Source of the DNA: Trichomonas vaginalis G3
Lineage: Eukaryota > Parabasalia > Trichomonadida > Trichomonadidae
Direction: 5' to 3'
DNA length: 64,000 bases
Assembly (NCBI RefSeq): GCF_026262505.1
Contig: NC_067206.1
Coordinates: 7,034,879-7,098,878 of the forward strand
Shown: positions 31,012 to 41,224 of the stretch, in pieces
Position numbering within the stretch: position 1 is the first letter of the stretch
Layout: each line of letters begins with the position of its first letter
Translations under genes and position numbers: made by a program
The notes under the pieces: model-generated
Seen by the model: the letters and a program-made list of their open reading frames with translations, nothing else
Databases searched by the model: none
Told to the model about the DNA's origin: nothing

Positions 31012-32160
31012 CTACATTTTCTCCCAACCTGGGACAAAAAGTGGACCCATGAAAGGTGAATCTGCACGGCTTCTAACTTTGATTCTAGAAGATCCTTTCG
31101 ATATGATTGTCAGTATCGCGTTTGATTGAAGCTGATTTGCTTTCTTTTTAATTTTACGGTTGCATTCTTTAAGCATGTCTGTAATTTCATCGTGGTCTTT
31201 TTCATCCAAAGGTAATGGTGCAGACGACAGTAAATCATTGTATTTATTTAGCGTAAATGCGGCTTTGTTTCTGAAAAATCCTTTATGGACGTGCTTTGTA
31301 GATTGAACTCTCTTTAGCAATGGGAGAGCAAGAACTGTGTCTATTGGCATCCTATTCTGAGGATTAAAATCACACATCAATAATATCACTTCTTGTACAT
31401 CTTTTGGAACGTCCGGCAGGATAGAAAGTTGCCCTTTGAGGATCTCTTCTTTGGCAAGCTTTGGATTTTCACAACTCCAAGGAAGCTGCGCTGTAACAAA
31501 AACGTGCAATAATACGCCACAACTCCATATATCTGCAAGAATTGGATTGTAAGGCGATCCTTGAAGGATTTCTGGTGCAATATAGTAAAAGGTTCCGCAT
31601 ATTGTTCTTCTAATTTCGTTTGATCGGACGTGCAAAGAAAATCCAAAATCGCCTAATTTAGGGGTTAGCATTTCATCTAATAAAACATTTTCTGCCTTTA
31701 TATCTCTATGGGCTATATTATTCGAATGAAGAAAGGCCACGGCAGACAATATCTGGTGAAAGAGCTGTAAAGCTTGAGCTAATGGGAGGGGTTGATTCTT
31801 TGATATGTAAGAACTTAGATCACCGTTACCGCAATATTCTTGGATCATGTAATAATTTACTGAATCTTCTAATAAGTCATAGAGAGTAACAATATTTGGA
31901 TGACATAATGACATCATATTTTGTACTTCTGATTGGAAATGAATTACTTGTTGATTGTTATGAAAATACCTTTTGGAAACAATTTTTATTGCATAAGTTT
32001 TTTGAGTTTCTGAATTTGTAGCCTTGACGACGATGCAGGATGTACCCATTCCGATCGAATCGCCAAGCACATAAGGTCCTATACGTTCGGGGCATGAGCC
32101 ACGAAGGATATTCATATAGGACTTATACAAAAACCGACTGAAAATTTTTTTGAATCTCAT
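31012..32160 (-). CDS. Ser/Thr protein kinase (CAMK-like)
   Basis: 382 residues. Complete kinase domain about 25-285: Gly loop IGMGTSCIVV, AIKIV with the ATP-binding Lys, Glu in the C-helix (HFQSEVQNMM), catalytic loop HRDIKAENVLL, DFGFS, APE in YYIAPEIL, and DIWSCGVLL. All catalytic residues are present, so it is probably active. HRDIKAEN and the GNGDLSSYI hinge region favour the CAMK/AMPK-like group common in trichomonads. The C-terminal 100 residues (TLNKYNDLLSSAPLPLDEKD onward) form a basic helical tail without a recognised domain. The Maverick sits 417 bp upstream of the start codon, so distal promoter sequence may have been displaced. Confidence 0.9.
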   Translation of the reverse strand: MRFKKIFSRFLYKSYMNILRGSCPERIGPYVLGDSIGMGTSCIVVKATNSETQKTYAIKIVSKRYFHNNQQVIHFQSEVQNMMSLCHPNIVTLYDLLEDSVNYYMIQEYCGNGDLSSYISKNQPLPLAQALQLFHQILSAVAFLHSNNIAHRDIKAENVLLDEMLTPKLGDFGFSLHVRSNEIRRTICGTFYYIAPEILQGSPYNPILADIWSCGVLLHVFVTAQLPWSCENPKLAKEEILKGQLSILPDVPKDVQEVILLMCDFNPQNRMPIDTVLALPLLKRVQSTKHVHKGFFRNKAAFTLNKYNDLLSSAPLPLDEKDHDEITDMLKECNRKIKKKANQLQSNAILTIISKGSSRIKVRSRADSPFMGPLFVPGWEKM

Positions 32161-32572
32161 TAATATTTATGATTGTGAGATACTTTTAAGCATAATTCTA
32201 AATTTTTGTTTTTGAAAAATCTGAATTCAAAAGGTTATTTTCAATTGTACGTTAGGTTCTCGATAATATAAACCTTTCAAAATTGTTTGTGTAAAAATTT
32301 TGTCAAAAGTTTGTCTACTTGTAAATATCAAAAACACTCCCCAGTAAGGCATGTAACACATCAACAGCGATTTTAAGGATCAAAATCGAAAATAATTTAG
32401 AAATTCTCTGACAAATTAATTTTAGAGAATTTACCAAGCCTGCAGAGCTTCGTAACGATTATTTTGTTAGGTAGGTCTAATGAATTTTATGCCGATGAGA
32501 AGTTATATTATGATTGATTGACATAATTGAAAAATCAACATAAAGTAATCATCATGACTATTTGGAAATATG
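32161..32572. other. Spacer between kinase start and Maverick
   Basis: 412 bp, AT-rich. Upstream of the kinase ATG is AAAAGTATCTCACAATCAT (minus strand), loosely Inr-like. No other feature. Confidence 0.4.
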
Positions 32573-32577
32573 CAAAG
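32573..32577 (+). repeat. Target-site duplication CAAAG (left)
   Basis: CAAAG directly precedes the A-rich left terminus and recurs directly after the T-rich right terminus (54,584-54,588). Polinton insertions typically give 5-6 bp duplications. Confidence 0.8.
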
Positions 32578-32608
<31 letters not shown>

Positions 32609-32618
32609 TAGTGGGGCT

Positions 32619-33035
32619 TCCAGGCACTTCGTGCCTTCTAGCCCTGAGGATGAATGAGTATAATGAAGTTTTTTTTTCTTTGGGTGACCTTCCAGGCACT
32701 TCGTGCCTTCTAGCCCACATAAATGAAGTTTTTATTCGGAGGTCTTCCAGGAGCTTTTCACAAATTATATATGTTTTCATGTTTTGTCAAGACTTCTTCG
32801 TAAATGTTTTGTCAAGACTTCTTCGTAAATGTTTTGTCAAGACTTCTTCGTAAATGTTTTGTCAAGACTTCATCGTAAATGTTTTGTCATGATTTCTTCG
32901 TAAATGTTTTGTCAAGACTTCTTCTTCGTAAATGTTTTGTCAAGACTTCTTCGTAAATGTTTTGTCAAGACTTCTTCGTAAATGTTTTGTCAAACATGAA
33001 CGTAAATGTTTTGTCAAGACTTCTTCGTAACGAGT
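32619..33035. repeat. Left subterminal hairpins and 27-bp tandem array
   Basis: Two copies of the hairpin AGGCAC-TTC-GTGCC (near 32,622 and 32,694), then about ten units of a 27-bp repeat built on GTAAATGTTTTGTCAAGACT (about 32,783-33,035). The mirrored array lies near the right end. Confidence 0.8.
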
Positions 33036-33056
33036 GTAAATGAACCAAAAATAATG

Positions 33057-33660
33057 TTTAGGTGAAGAGGTGAGATTTCACCTGTTTTTTCACCTCTTTT
33101 TTCACCCGTTGAATTTTCATGAAATTTACACCAAAAATAATGTTTAGGTGAAGAGGTGAAATCTCACCTGTTTTTTCACCTCATTTCTCACCTCTTGAAT
33201 TTTCATGAAATTTACACCAAAAATATATTTTAGGTGAAGAGGTGAGATTTCACCTGTTTTTTCACCTAATTTTTCACCCGTTGAATTTTCATGAAATTTA
33301 CACCAAAAATATACTACTAGGGTCATTTACGAAGAAATCTCAACAAAGTCTTTACGAAGAAATCTTGACAAAACATAGACAAGAAAGTTCATGAGAAATT
33401 AGATGAAGAAGTCTTAACAAAGTCTTTACGAAGAAATTCATGAAAATTCAAGAGGTGAGAAATGAGGTGAAAAAAGAGGTGAAATCTCACCTCTTCACCT
33501 AAAATATATTTTGGGTCATTTACGAAGAAATCTCAACAAAGTCTTTACGAAGAAATCTCAACAAAGTCTTTACGAAGAAGTCACAATAAAGTCTTTACGA
33601 AGAAATTCATGAAAATTCAACGGGTGAGAAATGAGGTGAGAAAACAGGTGACATCTCACC
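33057..33660. repeat. GAGGTGAGATTTCACCTG palindromic repeats, left
   Basis: Three units of about 84 bp (33,057-33,310), each with GAGGTGA..TCACCT self-complementary strings and AAATTTACACCAAAAAT, then shorter inverted units to 33,660. Related blocks occur at 44,279-44,510, 45,520-45,770 and 53,460-54,112. Confidence 0.8.
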
Positions 33661-33808
33661 TCATATGTCCTTACTGAAAAAGTATGTGTTCCATCTGAAG
33701 TTCTTATATACGGGTCTTCCAGGAGCTTTTCACAAAATATATATGTTTTCATGTTTTGTCACTTTTCTGTCACTTTTCAGGAAAAAACATTTTTATTATA
33801 TATATAAA

Positions 33809-34627
33809 ATGAATTTTACAAAACCACCGTTACCCTTCTTTGGAAATAAGAGTAGATGTAAAGATATTCTATTGAGAGAACTTAAGAAACTACCGAATGG
33901 TCTAACATTTGTAGATTTGTTCGGTGGAAGTTTCTATATATCCCATTTGTGCCATACAATATTCCCAGACTCAAAGATTATATGCAATGACTTCGACAAC
34001 TATATGAACCGTCTCAAACATATACCAGACACAAACAAAATATTGAAAGAGTTAAAAGAAAAGATACCTATAGGTAAGATGGAACGTATACCATTAGATA
34101 AGAAAAATATTGTCAGAGAGGTTTTGAAAAAAGCAGAGTATATTGACTGGGATAGTATATCTTCTAGACTATTGTATAGTGGTTCTATAAGAGTTCATGA
34201 CATTGAAACACTTATGTCAAACGTTTTATATCTTAACTATACAAATGTTTTCAAAGAGAACATAGAAAAATATACTGAGGGTATAGAGTTTGTGAGATGT
34301 CATTGGACAGAGTTGTATGAAAAATATAAAAACAAGGAAAATGTTTTCTTTATAGTGGACCCGCCGTTCTATAACACATACGATTTTCAATACCAAGTAG
34401 ACTGGACTTTGAGAGACTCTTTAGAAACTTTAGACGTTTTACATAACCATCCATGCTTTTACTTTACATCCGATAAAAGTGGTTTGGAAAGTGTCATGAG
34501 ATGGTTAGAGGACATACATGACTATGAGTTTAGATACGACAAGATAGAATATGAGAGAGGTCCTATAAACCGGAAAAAGTGTCATAACAAAGAAATTTTA
34601 TTGGTAAGTAAATGTGGTTTGAAATAG
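33809..34627 (+). CDS. Dam-like DNA adenine methylase (Maverick, left arm)
   Basis: Class D12 N6-adenine methylase motifs: PFFGNKSRC near the N-terminus, FVDLFGGSFYI (SAM-binding D-L-F-x-G), CNDFD, and IVDPPFY (D-P-P-F/Y catalytic motif). About 272 residues, the usual size of Dam enzymes. A TATA-like string (TATATATAAA) abuts the ATG. Fossil element part. Confidence 0.8.
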   Translation: MNFTKPPLPFFGNKSRCKDILLRELKKLPNGLTFVDLFGGSFYISHLCHTIFPDSKIICNDFDNYMNRLKHIPDTNKILKELKEKIPIGKMERIPLDKKNIVREVLKKAEYIDWDSISSRLLYSGSIRVHDIETLMSNVLYLNYTNVFKENIEKYTEGIEFVRCHWTELYEKYKNKENVFFIVDPPFYNTYDFQYQVDWTLRDSLETLDVLHNHPCFYFTSDKSGLESVMRWLEDIHDYEFRYDKIEYERGPINRKKCHNKEILLVSKCGLK

Positions 34628-34767
34628 GACTACTTGTTTTAGGTTTTTTTCCATTGTGTCATTTACTTATTTGACGTGGCAGAAAAGTACAGAGAATATG
34701 AAGATGAACCAATGCCTGCAAATGTCCAGTATATGTACTCGTAAGAGATATTTTTATCTAATATTAA

Positions 34768-35130
34768 ATGGACGCACAGAACTTAGCGAATGCACAGCAA
34801 CCTGGACAACCAAACCCAGAGAATATTCCAAATGAAGTTAGAATACAAACTGCAATGGCAAACTATGGTCAAGTGCCAACAGATGTACAAATGCAAACTG
34901 CCATGTCAAATGACGCTGCGTTAGGTTTGCCACCATGGTATGCAAATATGAGATGGAAAGAGTTTTATACAAACCCCGAAGTGGGATATAAACAACTTTA
35001 TGCAGATGACGCGAACACAGGAGTTGACCCAGAGTATGTTTTCTACCAGAGGAGAAACAGAATGTATGAGCTCCAGTTAAAGAATGCTATGGAACTCAAC
35101 AGGAAACGTAAGAGACTAGGCGGACATTAG
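34768..35130 (+). CDS. 120-aa protein, unknown (Maverick, left arm)
   Basis: Gln/Asn-rich N-terminus, central LGLPPWYANMRWKEFYTNPE, basic tail NRKRKRLGGH. No family recognised; small virion or DNA-binding protein possible. Confidence 0.6.
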   Translation: MDAQNLANAQQPGQPNPENIPNEVRIQTAMANYGQVPTDVQMQTAMSNDAALGLPPWYANMRWKEFYTNPEVGYKQLYADDANTGVDPEYVFYQRRNRMYELQLKNAMELNRKRKRLGGH

Positions 35131-35148
35131 ATTTTTACATATAGTAAA

Positions 35149-35391
35149 ATGGGTTTCTTCAGTAAGATAGGAAACTTCTTTCGAAATGTTGGAAGAGGTA
35201 TATGGAATGGAATAAAAACCGTCGGAAGAGGAATTTGGAACGGAGTCAAAAATATTGGTAAAAGAGTAGGTCAGTTTGTTGGTATTATACCTAAAGACCC
35301 TGAACCAGAAGAACAAGCTCCTGTTATACAACAGCCTGAACCTGCACCACAGTCTAGTTGGCAACCAAATCCAACACCTCAACCGTATTAA
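35149..35391 (+). CDS. Small amphipathic Gly2 protein (Maverick, left arm)
   Basis: 80 residues. MGFFSKIGNFFRNVG followed by repeated GRGIWNG segments forms an amphipathic stretch; the tail is Pro/Gln rich. Resembles membrane-active minor virion proteins in style only. Confidence 0.55.
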   Translation: MGFFSKIGNFFRNVGRGIWNGIKTVGRGIWNGVKNIGKRVGQFVGIIPKDPEPEEQAPVIQQPEPAPQSSWQPNPTPQPY

Positions 35392-35395
35392 AAAA

Positions 35396-36243
35396 TTATA
35401 TTTTTACCGTTCGATAGTAGTTGTATATGAAACTAAGTTCTAAGTAAAACGCATGGTATAATGGAATTATTCTTTTTCTTCCATCTGTAGTAAACCATAC
35501 TTGAAAGTCTGAAATACTTCCACTTGGTGGTTCGTATAACTTTGTAGGTTTTTCGTAAAAGTCATTTGCCAAGCATAAGAAAGAGTTTTGGGCGCCAGAA
35601 AATGAAGCATGAACTATAATAGCAGCTGGGTCGAAAACATCTTTAAATAAATATGGTTCATCTCTTGCATATCGACTGTAAATATTTGCTAAAGGAAGTT
35701 CGACTTTCTGATTTAACATTCTTTGCAAATAATACCATGACATTGCAGTGAATTCTGTATATATTTGTTCGTCTTTCTTTGGATTGTCTTCGTAGATTTG
35801 AAATGACACTTGTGAATTTTGTTTGTCATATACAATTCTCACATAAAGTGTGCTCTCGGTATTTGCATATTCATCAGCATATTTTGCATAACATGAATTT
35901 ATTTTATCTTCTATATTTTTTAACGCAGTCTGTAGAGAAGATGAAAGGTCAACTTGTATTAGCTCAATTTCTTCCCACATTTTTCGTTTCCCTTCAGATA
36001 TATAATCTATATGAAACCTTACAATAAATGGAAAACTTTTATCTTCTACAGACACAAACTTCATTCTACGAAAGCCAATAGCTTTTGTGACAGATGGGTC
36101 TCTTAGCCATCTTAATGGGTAGTCAAAACGATAGCCTTCATGCTTTACGGTCTCTGTCTCAAACTTTTGACCGACATTAGTAAAAAGTTCATCTAATGGT
36201 TTAGTTGTAGCAACTCTTGAATTTTCTTTTCTATTGGAAGCAT
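35396..36243 (-). pseudogene. Capsid-like (penton-like?) protein, left-arm copy, broken
   Basis: The C-terminal block VHASFSGAQNSFLCLANDFY and FQVWFTTDGRKRIIPLYHAF is shared with the copies at 50,923 and 46,008, while the middle differs strongly. A minor capsid role is inferred from the setting in the element, not from motifs. Confidence 0.55.
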
Positions 36244-36261
36244 ATTTTATCTAGAATAAAA

Positions 36262-37474
36262 ATGTCGAAAGAAACAGCGTCTATGAGAGAAATACAACAC
36301 AACCGACAACTCATTTTGCAAGCTCTAAATAAGAACACAACAAACTTTTCAAACTATTCTAAGATATCTGAGTCATTGAAAGAAGGAAACTTAAAACTGA
36401 CGATAAACCCAATGACAGACGAGTTTCTGTTTCAAGACAGTAAGAACCATACTGTTTGTATAAATCCAACAAAAAGAACTTTAAACGAGAAACCTATAGA
36501 TGAACTTCTTTTGAAGGCAGATATTGACAACAAAGCTGACAAAGAGTATGTAGATGCAACAAGAGACTATATTCTCGCATGGACAGATAGAACATACCCA
36601 CAAAAACATCATACACATAACATCTATGACGTAGATGAACTACCAGAAAAGTTAGATGACAAAGCGGATAAAACATATGTTGACAATAAAATGTCAAGTG
36701 AAGTGACAAGAGCTGACAAAGAATATTCTAAAAAGACTCATACACATACCATATCTGATATTACAAACTTACAAGAAACCTTAAACAAGAAAAGTGACGT
36801 TGGACATACACACGATTTCTTCGCAACTGTTGGTATAGAAAATATTGAAGGAACGGTTGAAGAAACTGGGGATGTATTAAATTGGAAACCTCCTAACTTT
36901 CCACAAGGTTTAACATCGGATAAAGACATTAGATGTGGAAATGTCTATGTCATGGAGGATGAAAACAAAGTTAAATTCACTGCTCAAGATTTATATGACA
37001 ACAAAGCTGACAAAACAGAGCTTCAAACATTAAAGACAGAAATACTTCAAACACTATCCTATAGGTTCTATTTACACGTCAATGAACTCTACCAGACCAG
37101 AAGTAGTACTTGGTCTCGGAACTTGGACTCAAATAGTCGACAGGTTTTTGTATTGTGCAAACTCTTCAAAGGAAACAGGTGGAAGTAAAACGATTTCAGG
37201 TGCAAATTTACCTGCGCACAGTCACTACATAAATTTAAGTACATCTGAAGCAGGTTTGCATAGTCATAGATTTTGGGATTGGTCAGGAATGACAAAAGGT
37301 AAAGGATATGATGTTAAAGAGGACGTTAAGTTTGCTATAAATTGTTACTGGAGTAACACTGAGGTAGGAGGAAGCCATACACATCGCGTTTCAGGGTATA
37401 CGCAAACAACGGGACAGAGTAAAGACTACATGCCACCTTACATGACAGTTTACGCATGGTATAGAAATGCTTAG
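36262..37474 (+). pseudogene. Phage-like tail fibre, left-arm copy, broken
   Basis: Shares the HTHNIYDVDEL / HTHTISDITNLQETL repeats and the C-terminus HTHRVSGYTQTTGQSKDYMP with the right-arm copy at 49,690-50,904. This copy is broken. Confidence 0.7.
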
Positions 37475-38432
37475 TCGTCATTTTCAACTTCTTTAGCATA
37501 TTCGTCAGGAGTTGTCTTATATTTGTTAGGAACTGTCTTTGAAAGTATACCACCTTGAACTTTGACAAGTTTGAAACGAGGTCTGACAATAGTAGTTTTA
37601 TCTTCTGCTTGCAGTCTGTACATTTTGCCATGTTTGCCTAAAACTTCATAATATTCTCTTGTATACTTTCTTCTATTTTTACGAACACGAAGGTGAGTAC
37701 CTGTCGAGTTCCCATTGTTGTCATAGTCAATAGTATTTTCATATGGGTCGCGTTTAGGTATTTCTATTTTTACTTTGTCACCTTTCTGAAGTTTGAAGCC
37801 TGGCATTCTTTCTTGTTTGTCTCTTTTGACTAAACTATTAAATATATAGTCTTTCTCTAAGTCAGGGTTGTTTTTCATTTCTTCAGGGGAGTGGTTTCCC
37901 AAACCTTTTTGTTTACGGCTATTGTAAATATTTAAAACTTGTCTCATCTTTGCCATGGAGAAATGTCTATACTTGTCGTCATATGACATTTCATCTACCT
38001 CGCCGCCTTGTGGTTGGTTTAAGTCTCTTAAGATTTTTATACAACTGTCAATGACACCAAGAGCAGAATGGTTTTGGTCGACAATGAAATATTGGTTTAC
38101 ATTTTTTGAACGCAGATAGTTTTTAATATCGTCTGATTTGAAAAGAACTTTCACAGTCAGATGTCAGTTTTGTTGGATGGTATTTGTCAACGAATATTGT
38201 CAAAGCAGTTTTCACATCTAAAATATTTTTGGACTGTAATGGTATGGCTTCACAGTATCTTGTTGTTTTGACCAACAAATATTAGCCAGTATGGTGGTCC
38301 ATCTTCTCTATACCTCGGAATGTTTTCCAAGATATCCATAAACCAAGCATTTGGTGTTGAACTAAAGATTTTTATCATGAGTGCTTTCTTTGTCGCTTTA
38401 GAAACATAGGGGTCCTTGTTCGGATTCGTCAT
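37471..38432 (-). pseudogene. Polinton integrase, left-arm copy, broken
   Basis: Contains integrase core and C-terminal chromo/SH3-like segments matching the right-arm copy (48,733-49,693). Broken. Confidence 0.75.
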
Positions 38433-38449
38433 TTTTTACCCTATAAGAA

Positions 38450-38851
38450 ATGGGTTTATTTGGCGCATTAGCAGGAGTTGCATCCAGATTTTTGCCCGCA
38501 GTTGGAACAATAGCCAGAGGTGTATTTGGAGTTGGAAGGAAGATTTTGAGTACATTAGGTATACTGAAAGAGAAAGCACAACCTATTATACAAACCGTAC
38601 AGAAAGGTTGGGAGGTAGCACGAGATGCAGCAAATCTTATTCCAAATCCTGAAACAAGAGGAAAAGTTCAAGGATGGATGGACAATGTAGGAAGACAAGC
38701 AGGAAACTACTATAACAAAGCAAATGACTACTATAACCAAGCAGGACACTATATGGACCAAGGTGAAAGATTCTTTAACAGAGGATATAACCATGCACAA
38801 CAATGGGTAAACAACAACCAACCTCAACCGCCTCAAACTTGGGGAATGTAA
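38450..38851 (+). CDS. 133-aa amphipathic protein (Maverick, left arm)
   Basis: MGLFGALAGVASRFLPAVG start, Gly/Ala-rich hydrophobic N-terminus, then Asn/Tyr/Gln-rich repeats (YYNKANDYYNQAGHY) and a Pro/Gln tail. Its start codon is only 17 bp from the divergent integrase start. Style recalls membrane-lytic minor virion proteins; inference only. Confidence 0.6.
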   Translation: MGLFGALAGVASRFLPAVGTIARGVFGVGRKILSTLGILKEKAQPIIQTVQKGWEVARDAANLIPNPETRGKVQGWMDNVGRQAGNYYNKANDYYNQAGHYMDQGERFFNRGYNHAQQWVNNNQPQPPQTWGM

Positions 38852-38870
38852 AATTTTTTACTGAGATGAA

Positions 38871-39026
38871 ATGAACAATACAGCATTGAGACAAATGGGC
38901 TCAAGATGGATTTGTCGGCTTCCAGCAGTTACACAACCACGTGTTTGTCAAGTTCTTCCTATACCTCAGGAAGTTTTAGACCGACTTAAAAAACCTAAAC
39001 AACCAGTTGAAAACAAAACAAACTAA
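38871..39026 (+). CDS. 51-aa protein, unknown (Maverick, left arm)
   Basis: MNNTALRQMGSRWICRLP to QPVENKTN. Preceded by TTTTTTACTGAGATGAA, the same leader as the next gene, which supports it as a real small gene. Present in both arms. Confidence 0.55.
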   Translation: MNNTALRQMGSRWICRLPAVTQPRVCQVLPIPQEVLDRLKKPKQPVENKTN

Positions 39027-39043
39027 ATTTTTACTGAGATGAA

Positions 39044-39628
39044 ATGACCGAAGAAGTTGAAACGGTAGATTTGACACCACAAACAAAAAGTTCAGAACCA
39101 TTGTCAAAACCTGTCAAAGAACTTACAGATGAAGAGAAAAATTCAATAATAGAAAGTGCCAGGTCTGGAAATACAAACCCTAACTACAAAGTCACTTTTC
39201 ATAGAAATGGAACGGCTAGTATCTCAAAAAAGAAACAGACTCTCACAAATAAAATATTGAAGTCTGAAGGAGCTTTCGAGACAACAGATGGAAAAGTTTA
39301 CTTCACTGACGAACAGTTCATTATAGAACATCTCATTGACTTAGAGTCAAAATATTCTAAACTTTACAACAAACACAAAAAGTTGAAAGGAAAACAAAAA
39401 CAGATGGCATATGATATTTACGAAGATGTTGACAACACAACCATACCTGCAAGTGAGGTAAAGTCAGAGGAACCAAAAAGTGACGAAAAACCAATAGAAG
39501 AAGGTGAGCCAAAAACTGAAGATAAACCAAAACCAAAGTTTAGTCTCCAGACTAAACCAAGTCAACCTTCATTAGCTGGTATGGGTTGGCGTCAAAGACT
39601 TATGGTAGCTGGTGGTTATGTTAAGTAA
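39044..39628 (+). CDS. 194-aa acidic protein, unknown (Maverick, left arm)
   Basis: Acidic Lys/Glu/Pro-rich protein with a central predicted helix (FIIEHLIDLESKYSKLYNKH) and conserved tail SLAGMGWRQRLMVAGGYVK. Same TTTTTACTGAGATGAA leader as the gene upstream. No family recognised. Confidence 0.6.
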   Translation: MTEEVETVDLTPQTKSSEPLSKPVKELTDEEKNSIIESARSGNTNPNYKVTFHRNGTASISKKKQTLTNKILKSEGAFETTDGKVYFTDEQFIIEHLIDLESKYSKLYNKHKKLKGKQKQMAYDIYEDVDNTTIPASEVKSEEPKSDEKPIEEGEPKTEDKPKPKFSLQTKPSQPSLAGMGWRQRLMVAGGYVK

Positions 39629-39675
39629 AGGAAAAAACATTTTTTCAAAAAATATATTTTTTTATTTTTATAAAA

Positions 39676-40257
39676 ATGTACGCTGAGTTTGTTGGAGAAG
39701 ACCGTTGGGAAACTTGTTTGTTAGATGAGAAATATGAAATTCACTGTTGTGAGTCATTTGAAGTCAGAAACAAAAAGACAAAAAGAGTTTTAAGCGAATG
39801 GGAGCAAAATAACGGATATGCTAGGATGAGGATTGGTGGAAAACACTATTTTAAACATGTTGTCATTGCAACTCATTTTATACCGAACCCTAACAATTTA
39901 CCTTTTGTAGACCATATAAACCATATAAGAAACGACAATAGACTTGAAAATTTACGTTGGGTTACTTGTTCTGAAAACAGTAAGAACAGAGGCAAAATTA
40001 GAGATATTGTATTCGAATTTGTCGACGAACTAGAAGATGAAACAATTGAAATTACAGACTATGGTAAGCATACGTTTGAGTTTTACTACTATAGCGAAGA
40101 ACAGGACTCTTTCTACCTTTATACCGGCGTAAACTATAGAAAATTACAAGTATGTTTTACTAATGGCTATGCTTATGTAAACGCTAGAGATACAGATGGA
40201 AAAAACGTTAAAATACTTCTTAACAAATTCAAGAAGCTATATGGCATACCATTTTAA
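39676..40257 (+). CDS. HNH endonuclease (NUMOD4/HNH type; Maverick, left arm)
   Basis: 193 residues. NUMOD4-like N-terminus (CCESFEVRNKKTKRVLS) and HNH motif VDHINHIRNDNRLENLRWVT, ENSKN. Typical of phage and giant-virus free-standing homing nucleases. Present in both arms at the inner boundary of the palindrome. Confidence 0.85.
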   Translation: MYAEFVGEDRWETCLLDEKYEIHCCESFEVRNKKTKRVLSEWEQNNGYARMRIGGKHYFKHVVIATHFIPNPNNLPFVDHINHIRNDNRLENLRWVTCSENSKNRGKIRDIVFEFVDELEDETIEITDYGKHTFEFYYYSEEQDSFYLYTGVNYRKLQVCFTNGYAYVNARDTDGKNVKILLNKFKKLYGIPF

Positions 40258-40298
40258 AACATTTTTTTAAAAAAAATATTTTTTTATCGATAGAAAAG

Positions 40299-40652
40299 AT
40301 GACGAAATATATTTCAGTCAACAAATATATGACAGAAGTCAAAGATAAGTTAGCTCCATTCACATATTTGAATGTTTACTTCTACCATTTTGAAAAGTCT
40401 ACATTTGACAAAGTTTGGAACATCGAACCAGTTAAGTTTGCTATTGTGACTAAAAATGGTGCGAAATTTGAAGACTTAGACATAGAAGGTTTGTTAGCAG
40501 TCAAAGAAAATTTTGACAGAAGGTTTTCAAACCTTAAAGAAGGCAAAGCATACAAACTTGTTATACCTTATGAACCAAAGAAAGCAGACGACTATGAATA
40601 TTATGAGTCTAAGATAGTTGAAGTTCAAGGTAAATTGGGTAAAAAGATTTAG
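40299..40652 (+). CDS. 117-aa protein, unknown (Maverick centre)
   Basis: MTKYISVNKYMTEVKDKLAP; mixed alpha/beta composition. First gene of the unique centre. No family recognised. Confidence 0.55.
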   Translation: MTKYISVNKYMTEVKDKLAPFTYLNVYFYHFEKSTFDKVWNIEPVKFAIVTKNGAKFEDLDIEGLLAVKENFDRRFSNLKEGKAYKLVIPYEPKKADDYEYYESKIVEVQGKLGKKI

Positions 40653-40768
40653 AGTCTAAGCCGGTGTTTGCTCCTAAAGAGGAAGAGAACATTGACATTG
40701 ACCCAGAAATGTTTCTAAAAATAAAATTTTATTTTTACATGTCAAATTTCTTTTTCTCTGGAACTGGT

Positions 40769-41188
40769 TCAGGTTCTTTCTTCTCTTCTTCTACTTTCTT
40801 TTCTTTCTTCTCTCTTCTTCTTCTTCTCTGGTGGAGTTATGTCAAACTTCTCAGAACCATATTTTTGTAAAAGTTCTTTGTCCTTTAATAGCTCTTCTAT
40901 TCTGTTTCCTATTTCATCTTCAAGAACAGCGCATGTGTCTTCTTTGCATTCTAAGAACTTTTGTTGGACTTCATCTTTCCAATCGGCGTCATCTCTGTCA
41001 ACAAGTCTGTCATTGACAAACTTAAAGACTTCTCTGCCTAATGTTTTATGGTTCTTGTCATATTCCCAGAAACAGAACTTTAGAACAAATTCACCTTTCT
41101 TGTTTACACTATGTAAGATTTTATGGTCGACAGATGTTTTGCTGTCAAAAAGCTTGTCTCGAATATAGATAGCGAAATCGCTAGACAT
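40769..41188 (-). CDS. Acidic/basic 139-aa protein, unknown (Maverick centre)
   Basis: MSSDFAIYIRDKLFDSKTSV start, Lys/Glu/Arg-rich tail (KKKKREERKESRRREERT). Divergent from the ATPase, with starts 36 bp apart. Confidence 0.55.
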   Translation of the reverse strand: MSSDFAIYIRDKLFDSKTSVDHKILHSVNKKGEFVLKFCFWEYDKNHKTLGREVFKFVNDRLVDRDDADWKDEVQQKFLECKEDTCAVLEDEIGNRIEELLKDKELLQKYGSEKFDITPPEKKKKREERKESRRREERT

Positions 41189-41224
41189 TTTCAAAAAGAT
41201 AAAAATTTTAATTTTTCTAAAAAT

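Larger units (their letters stand above)
32578..40275 (+). repeat. Left arm of the Maverick palindrome
   Basis: About 7.7 kb whose gene order (methylase, 120-aa, 80-aa, capsid-like, tail fibre, integrase, 133-aa, 51-aa, 194-aa, HNH) is mirrored at 46,893-54,583. Identity appears very high apart from the capsid-like gene. The arm ends just after the HNH gene, where the two sides diverge sharply. Confidence 0.85.

Noticed and set aside
32578-32606. A-run read as a retrotransposon poly-A tail
   Set aside because: The opposite end has a matching T-run and mirrored sequence, so these are inverted termini of the Maverick, not a 3' tail.
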